Below are positions 43,455 to 56,162 of a DNA stretch of 64,000 nt, piece by piece; the stretch's first letter is position 1, and each line of letters starts with the position of its first letter. The position numbers were made by a program, and so were the translations under genes. This stretch comes from Jeotgalibacillus malaysiensis (GTDB lineage Bacteria; Bacillota; Bacilli; Bacillales; Jeotgalibacillaceae), in NCBI GenBank assembly GCA_000818095.1, contig CP009416.1:2402501-2466500 (forward strand). Direction: 5' to 3'. The notes beneath the pieces were generated by a model. The model saw only the letters and a list, made by a program, of their open reading frames with translations, made no database searches and had not been told where the DNA came from.

Positions 43455-43477
43455 AAGTTATCACCTCTCAAATCCAA

Positions 43478-44299
43478 TTAACCTAATCCCTCGATAATTG
43501 ATCTGATCCCGATCAGTACGAGTATGATTCTAAGCACAAACACAAGCTTGTCGGATTGAAGCTTCTGGTTCATCCACGCCCCAAGCTTTGCGCCAAACCA
43601 TGCGCCAGGCGCAAGCAGAGCCACATAAAGCCAGTCCACATTACCAAGCGCTATATGTGAAGCAGAACCGAGCAATGCCGAAAGAAATACCATCAGCATC
43701 GATGTTCCCACTGCTACATGAGGCGGGAATAAAAATGCAATGATCATAATCGGCACCATAACGGATCCGCCACCGATACCAAATAATCCTGATGCAAATC
43801 CGACAGCAAATGCAGCAAGAATCCCTGCAATCGGCGGGAATCCGTATGTCCATTGTACGCCCTGCGGATCAGTAAAATGCCGCTGGTAGGAAGCTGACTT
43901 GAACTTTTCAATCGGTCTGATTTTATTTCTGATCAGCAGAATGAAAGATAAAAAGATCATAAACAGTCCGAAATATAGATGAAACGATCCTAATGTCAGG
44001 TACTGATTCGTGTAGGATCCCACAATTGCACCGGGTCCGCTCCCTGCAAAAAAGATCAGTCCACTTTTAACATCAACTGTTTTCGTTTTTAAATAAGCAA
44101 GAGTTGATGATAACCCAGTAAAGATCATCACAACCAAAGAAATGCCGACAGCAGTCTGCGGCGTGATACCATCGATCCACATCAGTGCCGGTCCAAAAAA
44201 CAGTAATGCCGGCACGACAATAACGCCACCACCAAGTCCGATCAGCGAACCGATCGCACCTGCTGCAAGCCCGATTAGAGGCAGTAACAACCATTCCAT
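43478..44299 (-). CDS. yunE: TauE/SafE family membrane permease YunE
   Basis: A 273-residue, eight-helix permease with the repeated family motif: LAAGAIGSLIGLGGGVIVVP at the start and FASGLFGIGGGSVMVPIMI in the second half. TauE/SafE proteins export sulfite, sulfoacetate or related small anions; the substrate here is unknown. It is spaced 17 bp from yunF and is probably in one operon yunFED. Confidence 0.88.
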   Translation of the reverse strand: MEWLLLPLIGLAAGAIGSLIGLGGGVIVVPALLFFGPALMWIDGITPQTAVGISLVVMIFTGLSSTLAYLKTKTVDVKSGLIFFAGSGPGAIVGSYTNQYLTLGSFHLYFGLFMIFLSFILLIRNKIRPIEKFKSASYQRHFTDPQGVQWTYGFPPIAGILAAFAVGFASGLFGIGGGSVMVPIMIIAFLFPPHVAVGTSMLMVFLSALLGSASHIALGNVDWLYVALLAPGAWFGAKLGAWMNQKLQSDKLVFVLRIILVLIGIRSIIEGLG

Positions 44300-44316
44300 T
44301 TATTCTTCATTCCAAT

Positions 44317-45165
44317 CTAAAATAAGTCGAGCTGTCTCGGCGCCAGACCTCCATAATCCAGTCCCAGCAGTTCGATCATTGTTTTCGCGTTAGCGGCTGC
44401 GTGACCGCCTGAATTATTATTAAAGAGTACATACACTTTATCGGACGCACGGTCCAGCTTTTGAAGAACCGGCACAAGATCTTTCAGTTCAGCTTCACGA
44501 TAATCATAAAGGTAACGTACTTCACGCCAGCTGTTCTCATTGCCTTTCTTCGTCCAGCCGGCTACATTTCTTCCGTGCAGCCTGAATACAGTTACACCTT
44601 GATGTGTACTTTCTGCAATCAGCGGAATCGATCCTTCACCAGCCTGCGGTTCATCACAGACGCTGTGAATCAGCTCTTCATCCTTTAAAAACTGAAGCGT
44701 CCTGTCACGGAACTCATCTGAATACCAGGTCTGATTTCTGAATTCAACTGCGAGCGGAAGCCCCTCAAGCTGCTGCTTACAATAGCGTATGTAATCGACA
44801 TTCTGCTTCTGGCAGTCAAACCACGGCGGATATTGTAATAATACGACGCCCAGTTTGTCCGCCTCGATTAAGGTAGTCAGTGAAAGACGGAATGCCTTAA
44901 ACATCTCCTCTTTCGATTCAAAAGGAATATCTCCGCGCTGATGCCCGGTCATTCCCTGATAAGCCTTTACAATAAACTTAAATGAGTCAGGCGTCTCAGC
45001 CACCCACTTTTTCATATTGCGCTCAGGCTGAACTGCATAAAATGATGCATCGAGTTCCACAATCGGGAAATGTCCTGCATAATCCTTCAGTTTGTCCTGC
45101 TTCGATGAATGCTCATCATATACATCCGGATGATCTCCCCACCCGGTCAAACCGATATAAATCAC
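44317..45165 (-). CDS. yunF: DUF72 protein YunF
   Basis: A 282-residue TIM-barrel-like DUF72 protein with YIGLTGWGDHPDVYDE, VELDASFYAVQ, LLQYPPWFDC, AVEFRNQTWYSDE and YVLFNNNSGGHAAANA. The family occurs in all domains without an assigned reaction, though related to endonuclease-IV-like barrels. GAAGGTGAT precedes the ATG. It is the first gene of the yunFED group. Confidence 0.9.
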   Translation of the reverse strand: MIYIGLTGWGDHPDVYDEHSSKQDKLKDYAGHFPIVELDASFYAVQPERNMKKWVAETPDSFKFIVKAYQGMTGHQRGDIPFESKEEMFKAFRLSLTTLIEADKLGVVLLQYPPWFDCQKQNVDYIRYCKQQLEGLPLAVEFRNQTWYSDEFRDRTLQFLKDEELIHSVCDEPQAGEGSIPLIAESTHQGVTVFRLHGRNVAGWTKKGNENSWREVRYLYDYREAELKDLVPVLQKLDRASDKVYVLFNNNSGGHAAANAKTMIELLGLDYGGLAPRQLDLF

Positions 45166-45334
45166 ACAATCACCTTCTTACGGCCAATTTAATATGGTTA
45201 TTGTATCATAGTTATCCTGGTGCTGTGGCAAACAGGTGATCTGATTTCAAATGTCAGCTCATATGTGTTCTAACAGCTTCTGTCAAAAGGAAGCGCTACC
45301 AGAAAAACTGTTTGTAAAAATGAGAATATTGCTA

Positions 45335-45363
45335 TTGTAACCCCTGTGAATTCTTGTTAGGAT
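45335..45363 (+). promoter_or_regulatory. candidate brnQ promoter
   Basis: TTGTAA (45335-45340) and TAGGAT (45358-45363) are separated by 17 bp, about 57 bp before the brnQ ATG. Confidence 0.45.
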
Positions 45364-45419
45364 TACCTTTATTACATCACAGCGTTGCACTTAAAAAGGC
45401 ACAGGAAAGGAACAATATT

Positions 45420-46784
45420 ATGCAACAAAAGGTCTCATTCTCAACTTATCTGATGATCGGCACAATGTTATTCGGACTCTTCTTCGGAGCAGGGAACTTA
45501 ATCTTCCCAATCCAGCTCGGACAGCTTGCCGGCACATCATTCTGGCCTGCACTTGCAGGATTTTTAGTCACAGCAATCGGTCTTCCATTGCTCGGGATCC
45601 TTGCAATCGGATTATCAGGCAGTAAAGGACTTCACGATCTTGCAAGCAGGGTTCACCCGTCATTCGGCACAGTATTTGCACTTATTCTTTACTTAACAAT
45701 CGGACCATTTTTCGCGATTCCGCGTACAGCGACTGTTCCATTTACAGTCGGATTCGAACCATTTGTCAGCCCTGTACAGAGTCAGCTCTGGCTTGCAGTA
45801 TTCAGCGTTGTATTCTTTGCGATTGTCTATGTTCTTTCGTTAAAAGCTGAAAAAGTCATGGACATTGTCGGAAAATATTTAACACCGGTCTTTTTATTTT
45901 TCTTATCGATTCTAATCATTACTGCGATTGTGAATCCAATGGGCAGCTTCCAGGCACCCGCTCCCGATTATCAATCCCTTCCATTTATGAGCGGCTTCCG
46001 CGAAGGCTATAACACAATGGATGCACTAGGCGCACTGGCTTTTGGGATTATTGTAATTCATGCAATTAAAAACTTAGGCATCACTGATAAAAAAGCAATC
46101 GCCAGCACAACGCTGAAATCCGGCCTGATCGCTACAGGTCTTATGATGCTAATCTATGGATTAATCACTTATATGGGCGCTTCAAGCCCTTCAGCTGTCG
46201 GCACATTTGAAAATGGCGGACTGACATTCGCTGCTGTTGCTCAGCATTATTTCGGTCCATTCGGTGCTGTCCTGCTGGCACTGATCATTGTTTTAGCCTG
46301 TGTGAAGACAAGTATCGGACTGATCATTGCCTGCAGTGAGTTTTTCCACCAGCTGTACCCAAAAGTCAGCTATAAAACGTTTGTACTGATTCTTACACTC
46401 ATGTCCCTGGGCATTGCGAACTTTGGCTTAACGAATATTATTCAGTATGCGATTCCTGTACTGATGTTCTTATACCCACTTGCGATTGTACTGATCTTAC
46501 TTGGTCTGACTTCTAATCTGTTCGGTCATAAGAGAAGCATTTATGCAGGGGCGATGTTCCTGACATTCTTCGTCAGCCTGATCGACGGCTATAATGCGCT
46601 GGTTGGCACACTGCCTGGCATTGCAAATGGCGTATTTGATGCTGTAACAAATTTTTATATGACTTACCTGCCTTTATATGAAATCGGACTAGGCTGGATG
46701 CTGCCGGCACTAATTGGTGCGGCGCTCGGGTATATGTGGAGACCTGCTTCTGGTGGGAAGGTTTCGGAGGATTTATCATATTAA
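45420..46784 (+). CDS. brnQ: branched-chain amino-acid:cation symporter BrnQ
   Basis: A 454-residue LIVCS-family transporter with 12 helices and the family start FSTYLMIGTMLFGLFFGAG-NLIFPIQLG, then PRTATVPFTVGFEP near residue 95. It imports Leu, Ile and Val with Na+ or H+. AGGAAAGGAA precedes ATG 45420; the 22 earlier codons of the open frame cover the promoter and leader. It is monocistronic, with a terminator after it. Confidence 0.92.
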   Translation: MQQKVSFSTYLMIGTMLFGLFFGAGNLIFPIQLGQLAGTSFWPALAGFLVTAIGLPLLGILAIGLSGSKGLHDLASRVHPSFGTVFALILYLTIGPFFAIPRTATVPFTVGFEPFVSPVQSQLWLAVFSVVFFAIVYVLSLKAEKVMDIVGKYLTPVFLFFLSILIITAIVNPMGSFQAPAPDYQSLPFMSGFREGYNTMDALGALAFGIIVIHAIKNLGITDKKAIASTTLKSGLIATGLMMLIYGLITYMGASSPSAVGTFENGGLTFAAVAQHYFGPFGAVLLALIIVLACVKTSIGLIIACSEFFHQLYPKVSYKTFVLILTLMSLGIANFGLTNIIQYAIPVLMFLYPLAIVLILLGLTSNLFGHKRSIYAGAMFLTFFVSLIDGYNALVGTLPGIANGVFDAVTNFYMTYLPLYEIGLGWMLPALIGAALGYMWRPASGGKVSEDLSY

Positions 46785-46795
46785 TATTTTATGAG

Positions 46796-46822
46796 AGACT
46801 GCTGCGGCAGTCTTTTTTTTGT
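46796..46822 (+). terminator. terminator after brnQ
   Basis: AGACTGC (46796-46802) pairs with GCAGTCT (46807-46813), followed by seven T. Confidence 0.88.
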
Positions 46823-46854
46823 GGATTGGAAACTGCGGGTGTGAGCTGGGGCTT

Positions 46855-47215
46855 AAATGTCGATGTTTCTGCTGGAGTTATCGATGTTCACGCCCGATTT
46901 GTTGCGATACACCCGGGGAATTGTACCTTTCTGCGGCTGATTTGTCTGTTTCCACGCTTCAATTGTATGTATTTCATCTGTAGCTGGTTCTGCACTACCC
47001 CTCTTAATGCTTTTAAGTTAAGACATAAAAGCCTGTTTCTTAAAGGCATTCAGGGCTGGTCGGACTTATGGCTGGAGTTGTCGGTATTTTCGCCGGAGTC
47101 GCCAGTGCTCACACCTGTTTTGTCACGATACACCCGGTTATTTGTCACTTTCCAAGGCTGATTTGTCTGTTTCCACGCTTCAGTTGTATATCTTTCATCT
47201 GTAACTTGTCATGCA
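46855..47215 (-). repeat. duplicated 21-bp periodic array with GATACACCCGG core
   Basis: On the plus strand ATTTGT or GTTGT blocks recur every 21 bp. The array holds two related halves (about 46860-46985 and 47085-47205), each with the core GATACACCCGG (46906 and 47127) and the identical stretch TTTGTCTGTTTCCACGCTTC. Read on the minus strand the units form heptapeptides such as TNQPWKV, TNNRVYR and DKTGVST, but stops interrupt and no ribosome site is evident. Confidence 0.75.
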
Positions 47216-47298
47216 CAATCCCCACTTGATGATTATGGGAAAAGTTCACTTCACCACACTTACTTTTAAGATAAGTTTTTTATTAAAAAAATCAAAGC

Positions 47299-47417
47299 TG
47301 ACCCTTGGAGTGGAGGGCGAAGACTCCTGCGGCATAGAAGCGACAGGTGAGACCCCACAGGCGAAGCCTGGCCCACCGTGCGGCCGCGGAAAGCGAAGCC
47401 CTCCACGGAAAGGGTCC
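47299..47417 (+). repeat. ~130-bp hairpin element, copy 7
   Basis: Plus-oriented core with arms GACCCTTGGAGTGGAGGGC and the near-complement GCCCTCCACGGAAAGGGTC. It lies between the 21-bp array and sufB. Confidence 0.88.
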
Positions 47418-47445
47418 GCGGTTACCAAAGACAAATAGACATAAA

Positions 47446-47476
47446 AAAACCCGCACTTCAAAAAGTACGGGTTTTC
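47446..47476 (-). terminator. terminator of the suf operon
   Basis: AAAACCCG-CACTT pairs with AAGTA-CGGGTTTT around a short loop, with a T-run on the minus strand. Confidence 0.85.
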
Positions 47477-47482
47477 ATCATA

Positions 47483-48880
47483 TTAACCGATAGAACCTTC
47501 CATCTCAAACTTGATCAGACGGTTCATTTCTACTGCATATTCCATTGGAAGCTCTTTCGTAAATGGCTCAATGAAGCCCATTACGATCATTTCAGTTGCT
47601 TCCTCTTCAGAAATTCCGCGGCTCATCAGATAGAATAGCTGCTCTTCAGAAACCTTAGACACTTTCGCTTCATGCTCAAGTGAAATGTTGTCATTTAGAA
47701 TTTCGTTGTATGGAATTGTATCAGATGTTGATTCATTATCCATAATCAGCGTATCGCACTCAATGTTAGAACGCGCACCGTGTGCTTTACGTCCAAAGTG
47801 TACGATACCGCGGTACGTTACTTTACCGCCCTGTTTAGAGATTGATTTAGATACGATTGTTGAAGATGTGTTAGGTGCCAAGTGGTGCATTTTAGCTCCT
47901 GCATCCTGGTGCTGACCTTTACCTGCAAGTGCGATTGACAGTGTCATACCACGTGCACCTTCACCGCGAAGGATGACTGCAGGGTATTTCATTGTCAGCT
48001 TAGAGCCGATGTTTCCATCTACCCATTCCATTGTTGCATTGGCATCACATACTGCACGCTTCGTTACCAGGTTAAATACGTTGTTCGCCCAGTTCTGAAT
48101 TGTTGTGTAACGGCAGTAAGCGTCTTTTTTGATAATGATTTCAACAACGGCACTGTGAAGAGAGTTCGTTGTGTAAACCGGTGCTGTACAACCCTCAACG
48201 TAATGTACGCTTGAGCCTTCATCAGCAATAATCAGTGTACGCTCGAACTGACCCATGTTTTCAGAGTTGATTCGGAAGTATGCCTGTAGTGGAGTATCAA
48301 CCTTTACGCCCTTAGGCACGTAGATGAATGATCCACCTGACCATACTGCTGAGTTCAGTGCTGAGAACTTGTTATCTCCTGAAGGAATAACAGTTCCCCA
48401 GTGCTTTTTGAAAAGCTCTTCGTTTTCTTTCAGCGCTGAATCAGTGTCCTTGAAGACGATACCCATCTCTTCAAGATCTTCCTTCATGTTGTGGTATACA
48501 ACCTCTGATTCATACTGTGCAGATACACCAGCAAGGTACTTCTGCTCAGCTTCAGGAATACCAAGCTTATCGAATGTACGCTTGATTTCCTCTGGAACCT
48601 CGTCCCAGCTGCGCTCGCTTCGCTCTGACGGTTTTACGTAGTACGTAATTTCATCAAAGTTCAGTCCGCTTAAGTCGCCGCCCCACTGAGGCATTGGCAT
48701 ATTGTAAAACTGTTCAAGAGCTTTCAGACGGTAGTTCAGCATCCACTCCGGCTCTTCTTTCATGCGGGAAATTTCTTCCACGATCTCACGCGTCAGACCA
48801 CGCTTCGAACGGAAAATCGATACGTCTTTGTCATGGAAGCCATATTTATAATCGCCAACTTCGGGCATTTTTTTCGCCAT
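47483..48880 (-). CDS. sufB: Fe-S cluster assembly protein SufB
   Basis: A 465-residue SufB of the usual length, with the beta-helix core and the conserved C-terminal part [49 protein letters not shown] includes a conserved cysteine. With SufC and SufD it forms the scaffold on which Fe-S clusters are built. GAAGGAGGA precedes the ATG. It is the last gene of sufCDSUB. Confidence 0.96.
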   Translation of the reverse strand: MAKKMPEVGDYKYGFHDKDVSIFRSKRGLTREIVEEISRMKEEPEWMLNYRLKALEQFYNMPMPQWGGDLSGLNFDEITYYVKPSERSERSWDEVPEEIKRTFDKLGIPEAEQKYLAGVSAQYESEVVYHNMKEDLEEMGIVFKDTDSALKENEELFKKHWGTVIPSGDNKFSALNSAVWSGGSFIYVPKGVKVDTPLQAYFRINSENMGQFERTLIIADEGSSVHYVEGCTAPVYTTNSLHSAVVEIIIKKDAYCRYTTIQNWANNVFNLVTKRAVCDANATMEWVDGNIGSKLTMKYPAVILRGEGARGMTLSIALAGKGQHQDAGAKMHHLAPNTSSTIVSKSISKQGGKVTYRGIVHFGRKAHGARSNIECDTLIMDNESTSDTIPYNEILNDNISLEHEAKVSKVSEEQLFYLMSRGISEEEATEMIVMGFIEPFTKELPMEYAVEMNRLIKFEMEGSIG

Positions 48881-48906
48881 GATGATTCCTCCTTCTTTGT
48901 TTGCAG

Positions 48907-51867
<2,961 letters not shown>

Positions 51868-51884
51868 ATTCATCCTCCTATCAG

Positions 51885-52667
51885 TTACGCTTCTTGTCCT
51901 ACAGTTTCGTCTTCAATACCAAGTTCCTGTTTGATCCAGTCATAACCTTCACTTTCAAGGCGCTGAGCCAGTTCAGGTCCACCTGATTTAACCACGCGGC
52001 CCTGCATCATAACGTGTACGAAATCCGGCTCGATGTAGTTAAGAAGACGCTGATAGTGAGTGATGATCAGGCAGCCGAAATCTTCGCTGCGCATCTGGTT
52101 AATTCCTTTTGATACAACTTTAAGTGCATCAATATCAAGACCAGAGTCAATCTCATCAAGGATACCGAATTCAGGCTTAATCATCATCAGCTGAAGAATT
52201 TCGTTACGCTTCTTCTCACCGCCTGAGAAACCTTCATTCAGGTAACGCTGTGCCATGTTCTGATCCATTTCAAGGAAGTCCATGTTTTTATCAAGTTCTT
52301 TAATGAATTTCATTAGAGAAATTTCCTGACCCTCTTCACGGCGCGCATTGATTGCAGAACGAAGGAAGTCTGCATTTGTTACGCCAGTGATTTCACTTGG
52401 ATATTGCATTGCAAGGAATAGACCTGCAAGTGCACGCTCATCCACTTCCATTTCAAGAACGTTCTCGCCGTTCAGCAGTACCTCGCCTTTTGTTACTTCG
52501 AACTTAGGGTGTCCCATAATCGCTGAAGCAAGCGTAGATTTACCTGTTCCGTTAGGTCCCATAATAACGTGGATCTTACCGCTATCTAATTCAAGGTTTA
52601 CACCTTTTAAAATTTCTTTGCCTTCGATCTCCACATGAAGATCTTTAATTACTAAAGTTGAAGCCAT
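51885..52667 (-). CDS. sufC: SufC, ABC-type ATPase of Fe-S assembly
   Basis: A 260-residue soluble ABC ATPase with Walker A GPNGTGKST (residues 36-44), the SufC-type signature FSGGEKKR, and Walker B GILDEIDSGLD. It powers the SufBCD scaffold rather than transport. GGAGG precedes the ATG. First gene of the operon, with a promoter about 70 bp upstream. Confidence 0.96.
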   Translation of the reverse strand: MASTLVIKDLHVEIEGKEILKGVNLELDSGKIHVIMGPNGTGKSTLASAIMGHPKFEVTKGEVLLNGENVLEMEVDERALAGLFLAMQYPSEITGVTNADFLRSAINARREEGQEISLMKFIKELDKNMDFLEMDQNMAQRYLNEGFSGGEKKRNEILQLMMIKPEFGILDEIDSGLDIDALKVVSKGINQMRSEDFGCLIITHYQRLLNYIEPDFVHVMMQGRVVKSGGPELAQRLESEGYDWIKQELGIEDETVGQEA

Positions 52668-52735
52668 TGTCTAATTACCTCCGTTTGTATGTGAATTTGA
52701 AATGGAAGAACCATTCTCAATTTATTCTCATTCTA

Positions 52736-52764
52736 ATCTTATAACAAATTAAAACTAGAATCAA
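52736..52764 (-). promoter_or_regulatory. suf operon promoter
   Basis: On the minus strand TTGATT (52759-52764) and TAAGAT (52736-52741) are spaced by 17 bp. Just downstream, two GAGAAT repeats could be a regulator site, which I cannot assign. Confidence 0.55.
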
Positions 52765-52790
52765 ATGACGCTGACCCTTGCCTTTACAAT

Positions 52791-52824
52791 CAAAAAAGTC
52801 AGTGTAGGATACACTGACTTTTTT
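52791..52824. terminator. bidirectional terminator
   Basis: AAAAAAGTCAGTGTA pairs with TACACTGACTTTTTT around a 3-nt loop, between the suf promoter and a small minus-strand reading frame. Confidence 0.88.
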
Positions 52825-52837
52825 CACTTCTCTACTA

Positions 52838-53039
52838 TTATAAATGATTGACGACTTTACCTTCAAGTTCCTGGACTAAGTCCTGCGACTTTTTGTAATC
52901 TTTTTCACGTTTCATCTCCACATTCATACGCACATCATGATCTCTCATATACGTTTCGTAACCAACTCCGTGCGAACTTAGCATCTGCTTCTCCATGTCA
53001 GTTGTAAAATCAACTTTAATAGGATGGATAATGAATCAT
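52838..53039 (-). pseudogene. small minus-strand gene, frame broken near its start
   Basis: AAAAGG followed by ATG 53039 opens a frame stopping after seven codons. The frame ending at 52838 is open from about 53030, has an internal ATG at 52996 and encodes charged, protein-like sequence (DMEKQMLSSHGVGYETYMRD, then a coiled lysine-rich tail) just before a terminator. Deleting one T fuses the two into about 66 residues. Translation could instead begin at 52996 (52 residues), but that ATG has no ribosome site. No family recognised. Confidence 0.45.
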
Positions 53040-53261
53040 TCCTTTTCGTTTTTTTGTCCGTGACTTAGTTTCCATATATTTTCTAGAACTGTTTACTAGT
53101 TGGTGTATTACCCGCTAGAAAACTTAATAAACACACTAGCATTATTTTTTGAGTATTACAAATATTCATTTGAAGCATGTAAGGGTTTCCATTATTTTAA
53201 GGTCAATGGATGACGGCTTTTAAAAATTTTTATTTTTTAGCGGGTCGCCTGTCAAAATTGA

Positions 53262-53395
53262 TTTAACTATCGTCAACCTATCTGATACTACCGTCGATTT
53301 GGTTCTCACTACCATTGGTCCGGGTGTATCCTGCCGTCGCGGTCCGCTTCACTACCATCACCAGCAATCTTACTACCATCCAGCTGCATAATCCG
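53262..53395 (+). repeat. 21-bp periodic array with inverted GATACACCCGG core
   Basis: ACTACCATC or ACTACCGTC blocks recur every 21-22 bp over six units. The core is present in reverse orientation (CCGGGTGTATC, 53320-53330), so this array is the opposite orientation of those at 22.4 and 47 kb. The remaining AT-rich part of the suf-met gap (53040-53261) shows no gene. Confidence 0.65.
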
Positions 53396-53410
53396 CACAC
53401 TTCACTCAAT

Positions 53411-53448
53411 GAAAAAACTGCCCAGTCATTAAGACTGGACAGTTTTTA
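53411..53448 (-). terminator. terminator after metQ
   Basis: AAAAACTG-CCAGTC pairs with GACTGG-CAGTTTTT around a 5-nt loop, with T-run on the minus strand. Confidence 0.88.
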
Positions 53449-53453
53449 AACAA

Positions 53454-54299
53454 TTATTCAGCGTCAACCGGTACGACAGCTCCGCCCCATTCTTCAAGAA
53501 TGAAGTCCTGGATTTCTTCAGAAGTTAATACTTCTACAAGTTTCTGAACTGCTTCGTTATCTTCTTCACCGCTGTTAACAGCAATTACGTTTACATATGG
53601 CGAATCTGAATCTTCAAGCGCGATTGAATCTTCAAGCGGGTTAATTCCAGCATCAATTGCGTAGTTAGAGTTGATTAGAACCGCGTCACCTTCTCCGTTT
53701 TCGTAAAGCTGTACAAGCAGTGCTGCTTCGTAGTCTGCTTCAAACTGAAGGTTTTTAGGATTTTCTACAATGTCAGATACTTCTGCTTCTGTTTTCTCTA
53801 CTTCAGGGTCTAGCGTGATTAGTCCCTGCGCTTCAAGCATTGTCAGGATACGGCCGTGGTCAGCTACTGAATTACTCATCAGGATCTCTGCGCCATCTGG
53901 AAGGTCTTCAAGTGATTCGTGCTCCTGAGAATATACGCCGATCGGTTCAATGTGAATGCCGCCAGCATTAGCAAAGTCATAGCCATGTTCTGCAATTTGT
54001 GACTCAAGGTAAGGGACGTGCTGGAAGTAGTTTGCATCAATTTCACCTGAATCAAGGTCCTGGTTAGGAAGAATATAATCCTGATACGTTTCGATCTGAA
54101 GGTTGACGCCTTCTTCTTCAAGAAGCGGCTGTGCCTGTTCAAGGATTTCAGCATGTGGTACGTTAGATGCGCCCACAGTCAGTTCAACCGGCTCGCCGTC
54201 TTCGCTTGTACCGATTCCTTCCTCTGCGTTATCTGAACCGCAAGCGGCTAATGCAAAGATACTTGTTGCTGCGAATGTTCCTACTACGAATTTTTTCAT
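53454..54299 (-). CDS. metQ: methionine-binding lipoprotein MetQ
   Basis: A 281-residue NlpA-family substrate-binding lipoprotein with a lipobox at LAAC (Cys 20). The first strand ELTVGASNVPHAEILE and the binding-cleft segments NYFQHVPYLES and INSNYAIDAG are typical. It captures D- or L-methionine for MetNP. Last gene of the SAM-riboswitch operon; AGGGAGAG precedes the ATG. Confidence 0.94.
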   Translation of the reverse strand: MKKFVVGTFAATSIFALAACGSDNAEEGIGTSEDGEPVELTVGASNVPHAEILEQAQPLLEEEGVNLQIETYQDYILPNQDLDSGEIDANYFQHVPYLESQIAEHGYDFANAGGIHIEPIGVYSQEHESLEDLPDGAEILMSNSVADHGRILTMLEAQGLITLDPEVEKTEAEVSDIVENPKNLQFEADYEAALLVQLYENGEGDAVLINSNYAIDAGINPLEDSIALEDSDSPYVNVIAVNSGEEDNEAVQKLVEVLTSEEIQDFILEEWGGAVVPVDAE

Positions 54300-54341
54300 G
54301 TGTGATTCTCTCCCTTTAATGTGTTTTTATAATAAGCTAAA

Positions 54342-55010
54342 TTAGCGTTTATCCAGTTTGTTGGTGAAGAAGTCTCCAAAGAATTGAATGATGAAGACGA
54401 TTGCTAAGATAATGATGGTTGCAGCGAGCGTAACGTCATCACGGCTTCGCTGGAATCCGTCTAGGAATGCCAGATTACCAAGTCCGCCTGCTCCAATTAC
54501 ACCGGCCATCGCTGTATAACCAACCAGTGCGATTGCTGTAACGGTGATTCCTGAGATCAGAGCCGGCATTGATTCCGGCAGTAAAACTTTAAAGATAATT
54601 GTACTGACCTTTGCACCCATTGATCTCGCTGCTTCAATGACGCCTTTATCAATTTCGCGCAGTGCAATTTCAACCATACGTGCATAGAATGGGGCTGCAC
54701 CAATGATTAATGCAGGAAGCGCTGCATCCGCGCCTCTGATCGTTCCAAGTAGAAAGCGTGTGAACGGGATCAGCAATACAATCAGGATAATAAATGGAAT
54801 GGACCTGAATATATTCACAAGTGCGGTTGTAATGGTATAGGCGATTTTATTTTCCCACAGGTTTCCTTTAGAAGTGAGAAATAAAAGCAGCCCGAGTGCG
54901 AGTCCGAGTACGAATGTGATCGCAACTGATAATACCGTCATATAGATCGTTTCATAAGTTGCTTCCCACATGACCGGCCATTCTACGTTCGGAAAAATCT
55001 GCTCAATCAT
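54342..55010 (-). CDS. metP: methionine ABC permease MetP
   Basis: A 222-residue five-helix permease with the coupling loop EAARSMGAKVSTIIFKVLLP (residues about 140-160). It forms the membrane channel of the methionine importer. It overlaps metN by 8 bp. In other species the same subunit is called metI. Confidence 0.94.
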   Translation of the reverse strand: MIEQIFPNVEWPVMWEATYETIYMTVLSVAITFVLGLALGLLLFLTSKGNLWENKIAYTITTALVNIFRSIPFIILIVLLIPFTRFLLGTIRGADAALPALIIGAAPFYARMVEIALREIDKGVIEAARSMGAKVSTIIFKVLLPESMPALISGITVTAIALVGYTAMAGVIGAGGLGNLAFLDGFQRSRDDVTLAATIIILAIVFIIQFFGDFFTNKLDKR

Positions 55011-56028
55011 GTGTGATCACCTCCACTCCAACACTTGCCGCTTCTAGAAATTCAATCGCACGCGCCAGTTCATCCGGTTTCCCGTGTAAATGAATAAACA
55101 GTGAGCCATATGCGCCATTTTGCGTCTGAGAAATTTTCCCCTGAAGGATGTTCACCTGAAGATCAAATGAACGGATCAGATTTGTGACCACCGGCTGCTC
55201 AGCTGATTCACCTACGAATGTGAGCTTGATAACTTTTCCGTCCTGATATTCCTTCAGCAGATGTTCAATCGTATCTTTTGTTTCTTCAGGTTCTGTTACC
55301 TGCTGAACAAAGCGCTTCGTGATGTTTTCTTTTGGCTGCTTGAAGACATCAAGCACATTGCCAAGCTCAACGACTTTTCCGCCTTCCATGACGGCAACTC
55401 GGTGACAGATCTTTCTGATCACGTGCATCTCGTGGGTGATCAGTACAATTGTCAGGCCAAGACGCTTATTAATATCAACAAGCAGTTCAAGAATTGAATC
55501 GGTTGTCTGAGGATCGAGTGCTGACGTTGCTTCATCACAAAGCAATACCTCAGGATCATTTGCAAGTGCTCTTGCAATCCCGACCCTCTGCTTCTGACCG
55601 CCACTCAACTGTGAAGGGTATGAATCCCCTCGTCCTTCAAGACCTACAAGCTCAATCAGCTCATCCACTCTCTTCAGTCGCTGCTGTTTTGGAACACCTG
55701 CAATTTCAAGTGGAAAAGAAATGTTCTCCCTGACCGTTCTTGACCAGAGCAGATTAAAATGCTGGAAGATCATGCTGATTTTCTGTCTCGCTTTGCGTAA
55801 GTCTCCTCCTTTGATAGAGGAAATCAGCTTGCCATTTATATCAACCTTACCTTCTGACGGCTGTTCAAGCCCGTTCAGCATACGGATTAATGTACTTTTA
55901 CCGGCACCACTGTAGCCAATGACACCGAAGATTTCGCCTTCCTTGATATTCAGGTTGACTTTATCGACTGCTATCAGTGATCCGCTTTTTGTTTTAAATA
56001 CCTTTTTGACATCCGAGATGGTTATCAT
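55003..56028 (-). CDS. metN: methionine ABC ATPase MetN with NIL domain
   Basis: A 341-residue ATPase: Walker A GYSGAGKST near residue 38, signature LSGGQKQRVGIARAL, Walker B VLLCDEATSALDP, and a C-terminal NIL domain (about 265-341) that senses methionine and slows import. It energises MetPQ. The operon order metN-metP-metQ is preceded by a SAM riboswitch. Confidence 0.95.
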   Translation of the reverse strand: MITISDVKKVFKTKSGSLIAVDKVNLNIKEGEIFGVIGYSGAGKSTLIRMLNGLEQPSEGKVDINGKLISSIKGGDLRKARQKISMIFQHFNLLWSRTVRENISFPLEIAGVPKQQRLKRVDELIELVGLEGRGDSYPSQLSGGQKQRVGIARALANDPEVLLCDEATSALDPQTTDSILELLVDINKRLGLTIVLITHEMHVIRKICHRVAVMEGGKVVELGNVLDVFKQPKENITKRFVQQVTEPEETKDTIEHLLKEYQDGKVIKLTFVGESAEQPVVTNLIRSFDLQVNILQGKISQTQNGAYGSLFIHLHGKPDELARAIEFLEAASVGVEVITHD

Positions 56029-56113
56029 ACCATCACCTACTTTCGTAAATTAACTTATTATCCCGTTAAAGCAGGAAATTAAAATACTGCCATTTTATGA
56101 CCTTTTATATATT

Positions 56114-56149
56114 AAAAACGCCTCTCTGCGTGATGAGCAGAAAGGCGTC
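56114..56149 (-). terminator. terminator of the SAM riboswitch
   Basis: ACGCCTTTCTGC pairs with GCAGAGAGGCGT around an 8-nt loop, followed by TTTTTAATA on the minus strand. Confidence 0.88.
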
Positions 56150-56162
56150 AAAAATTAAACGG

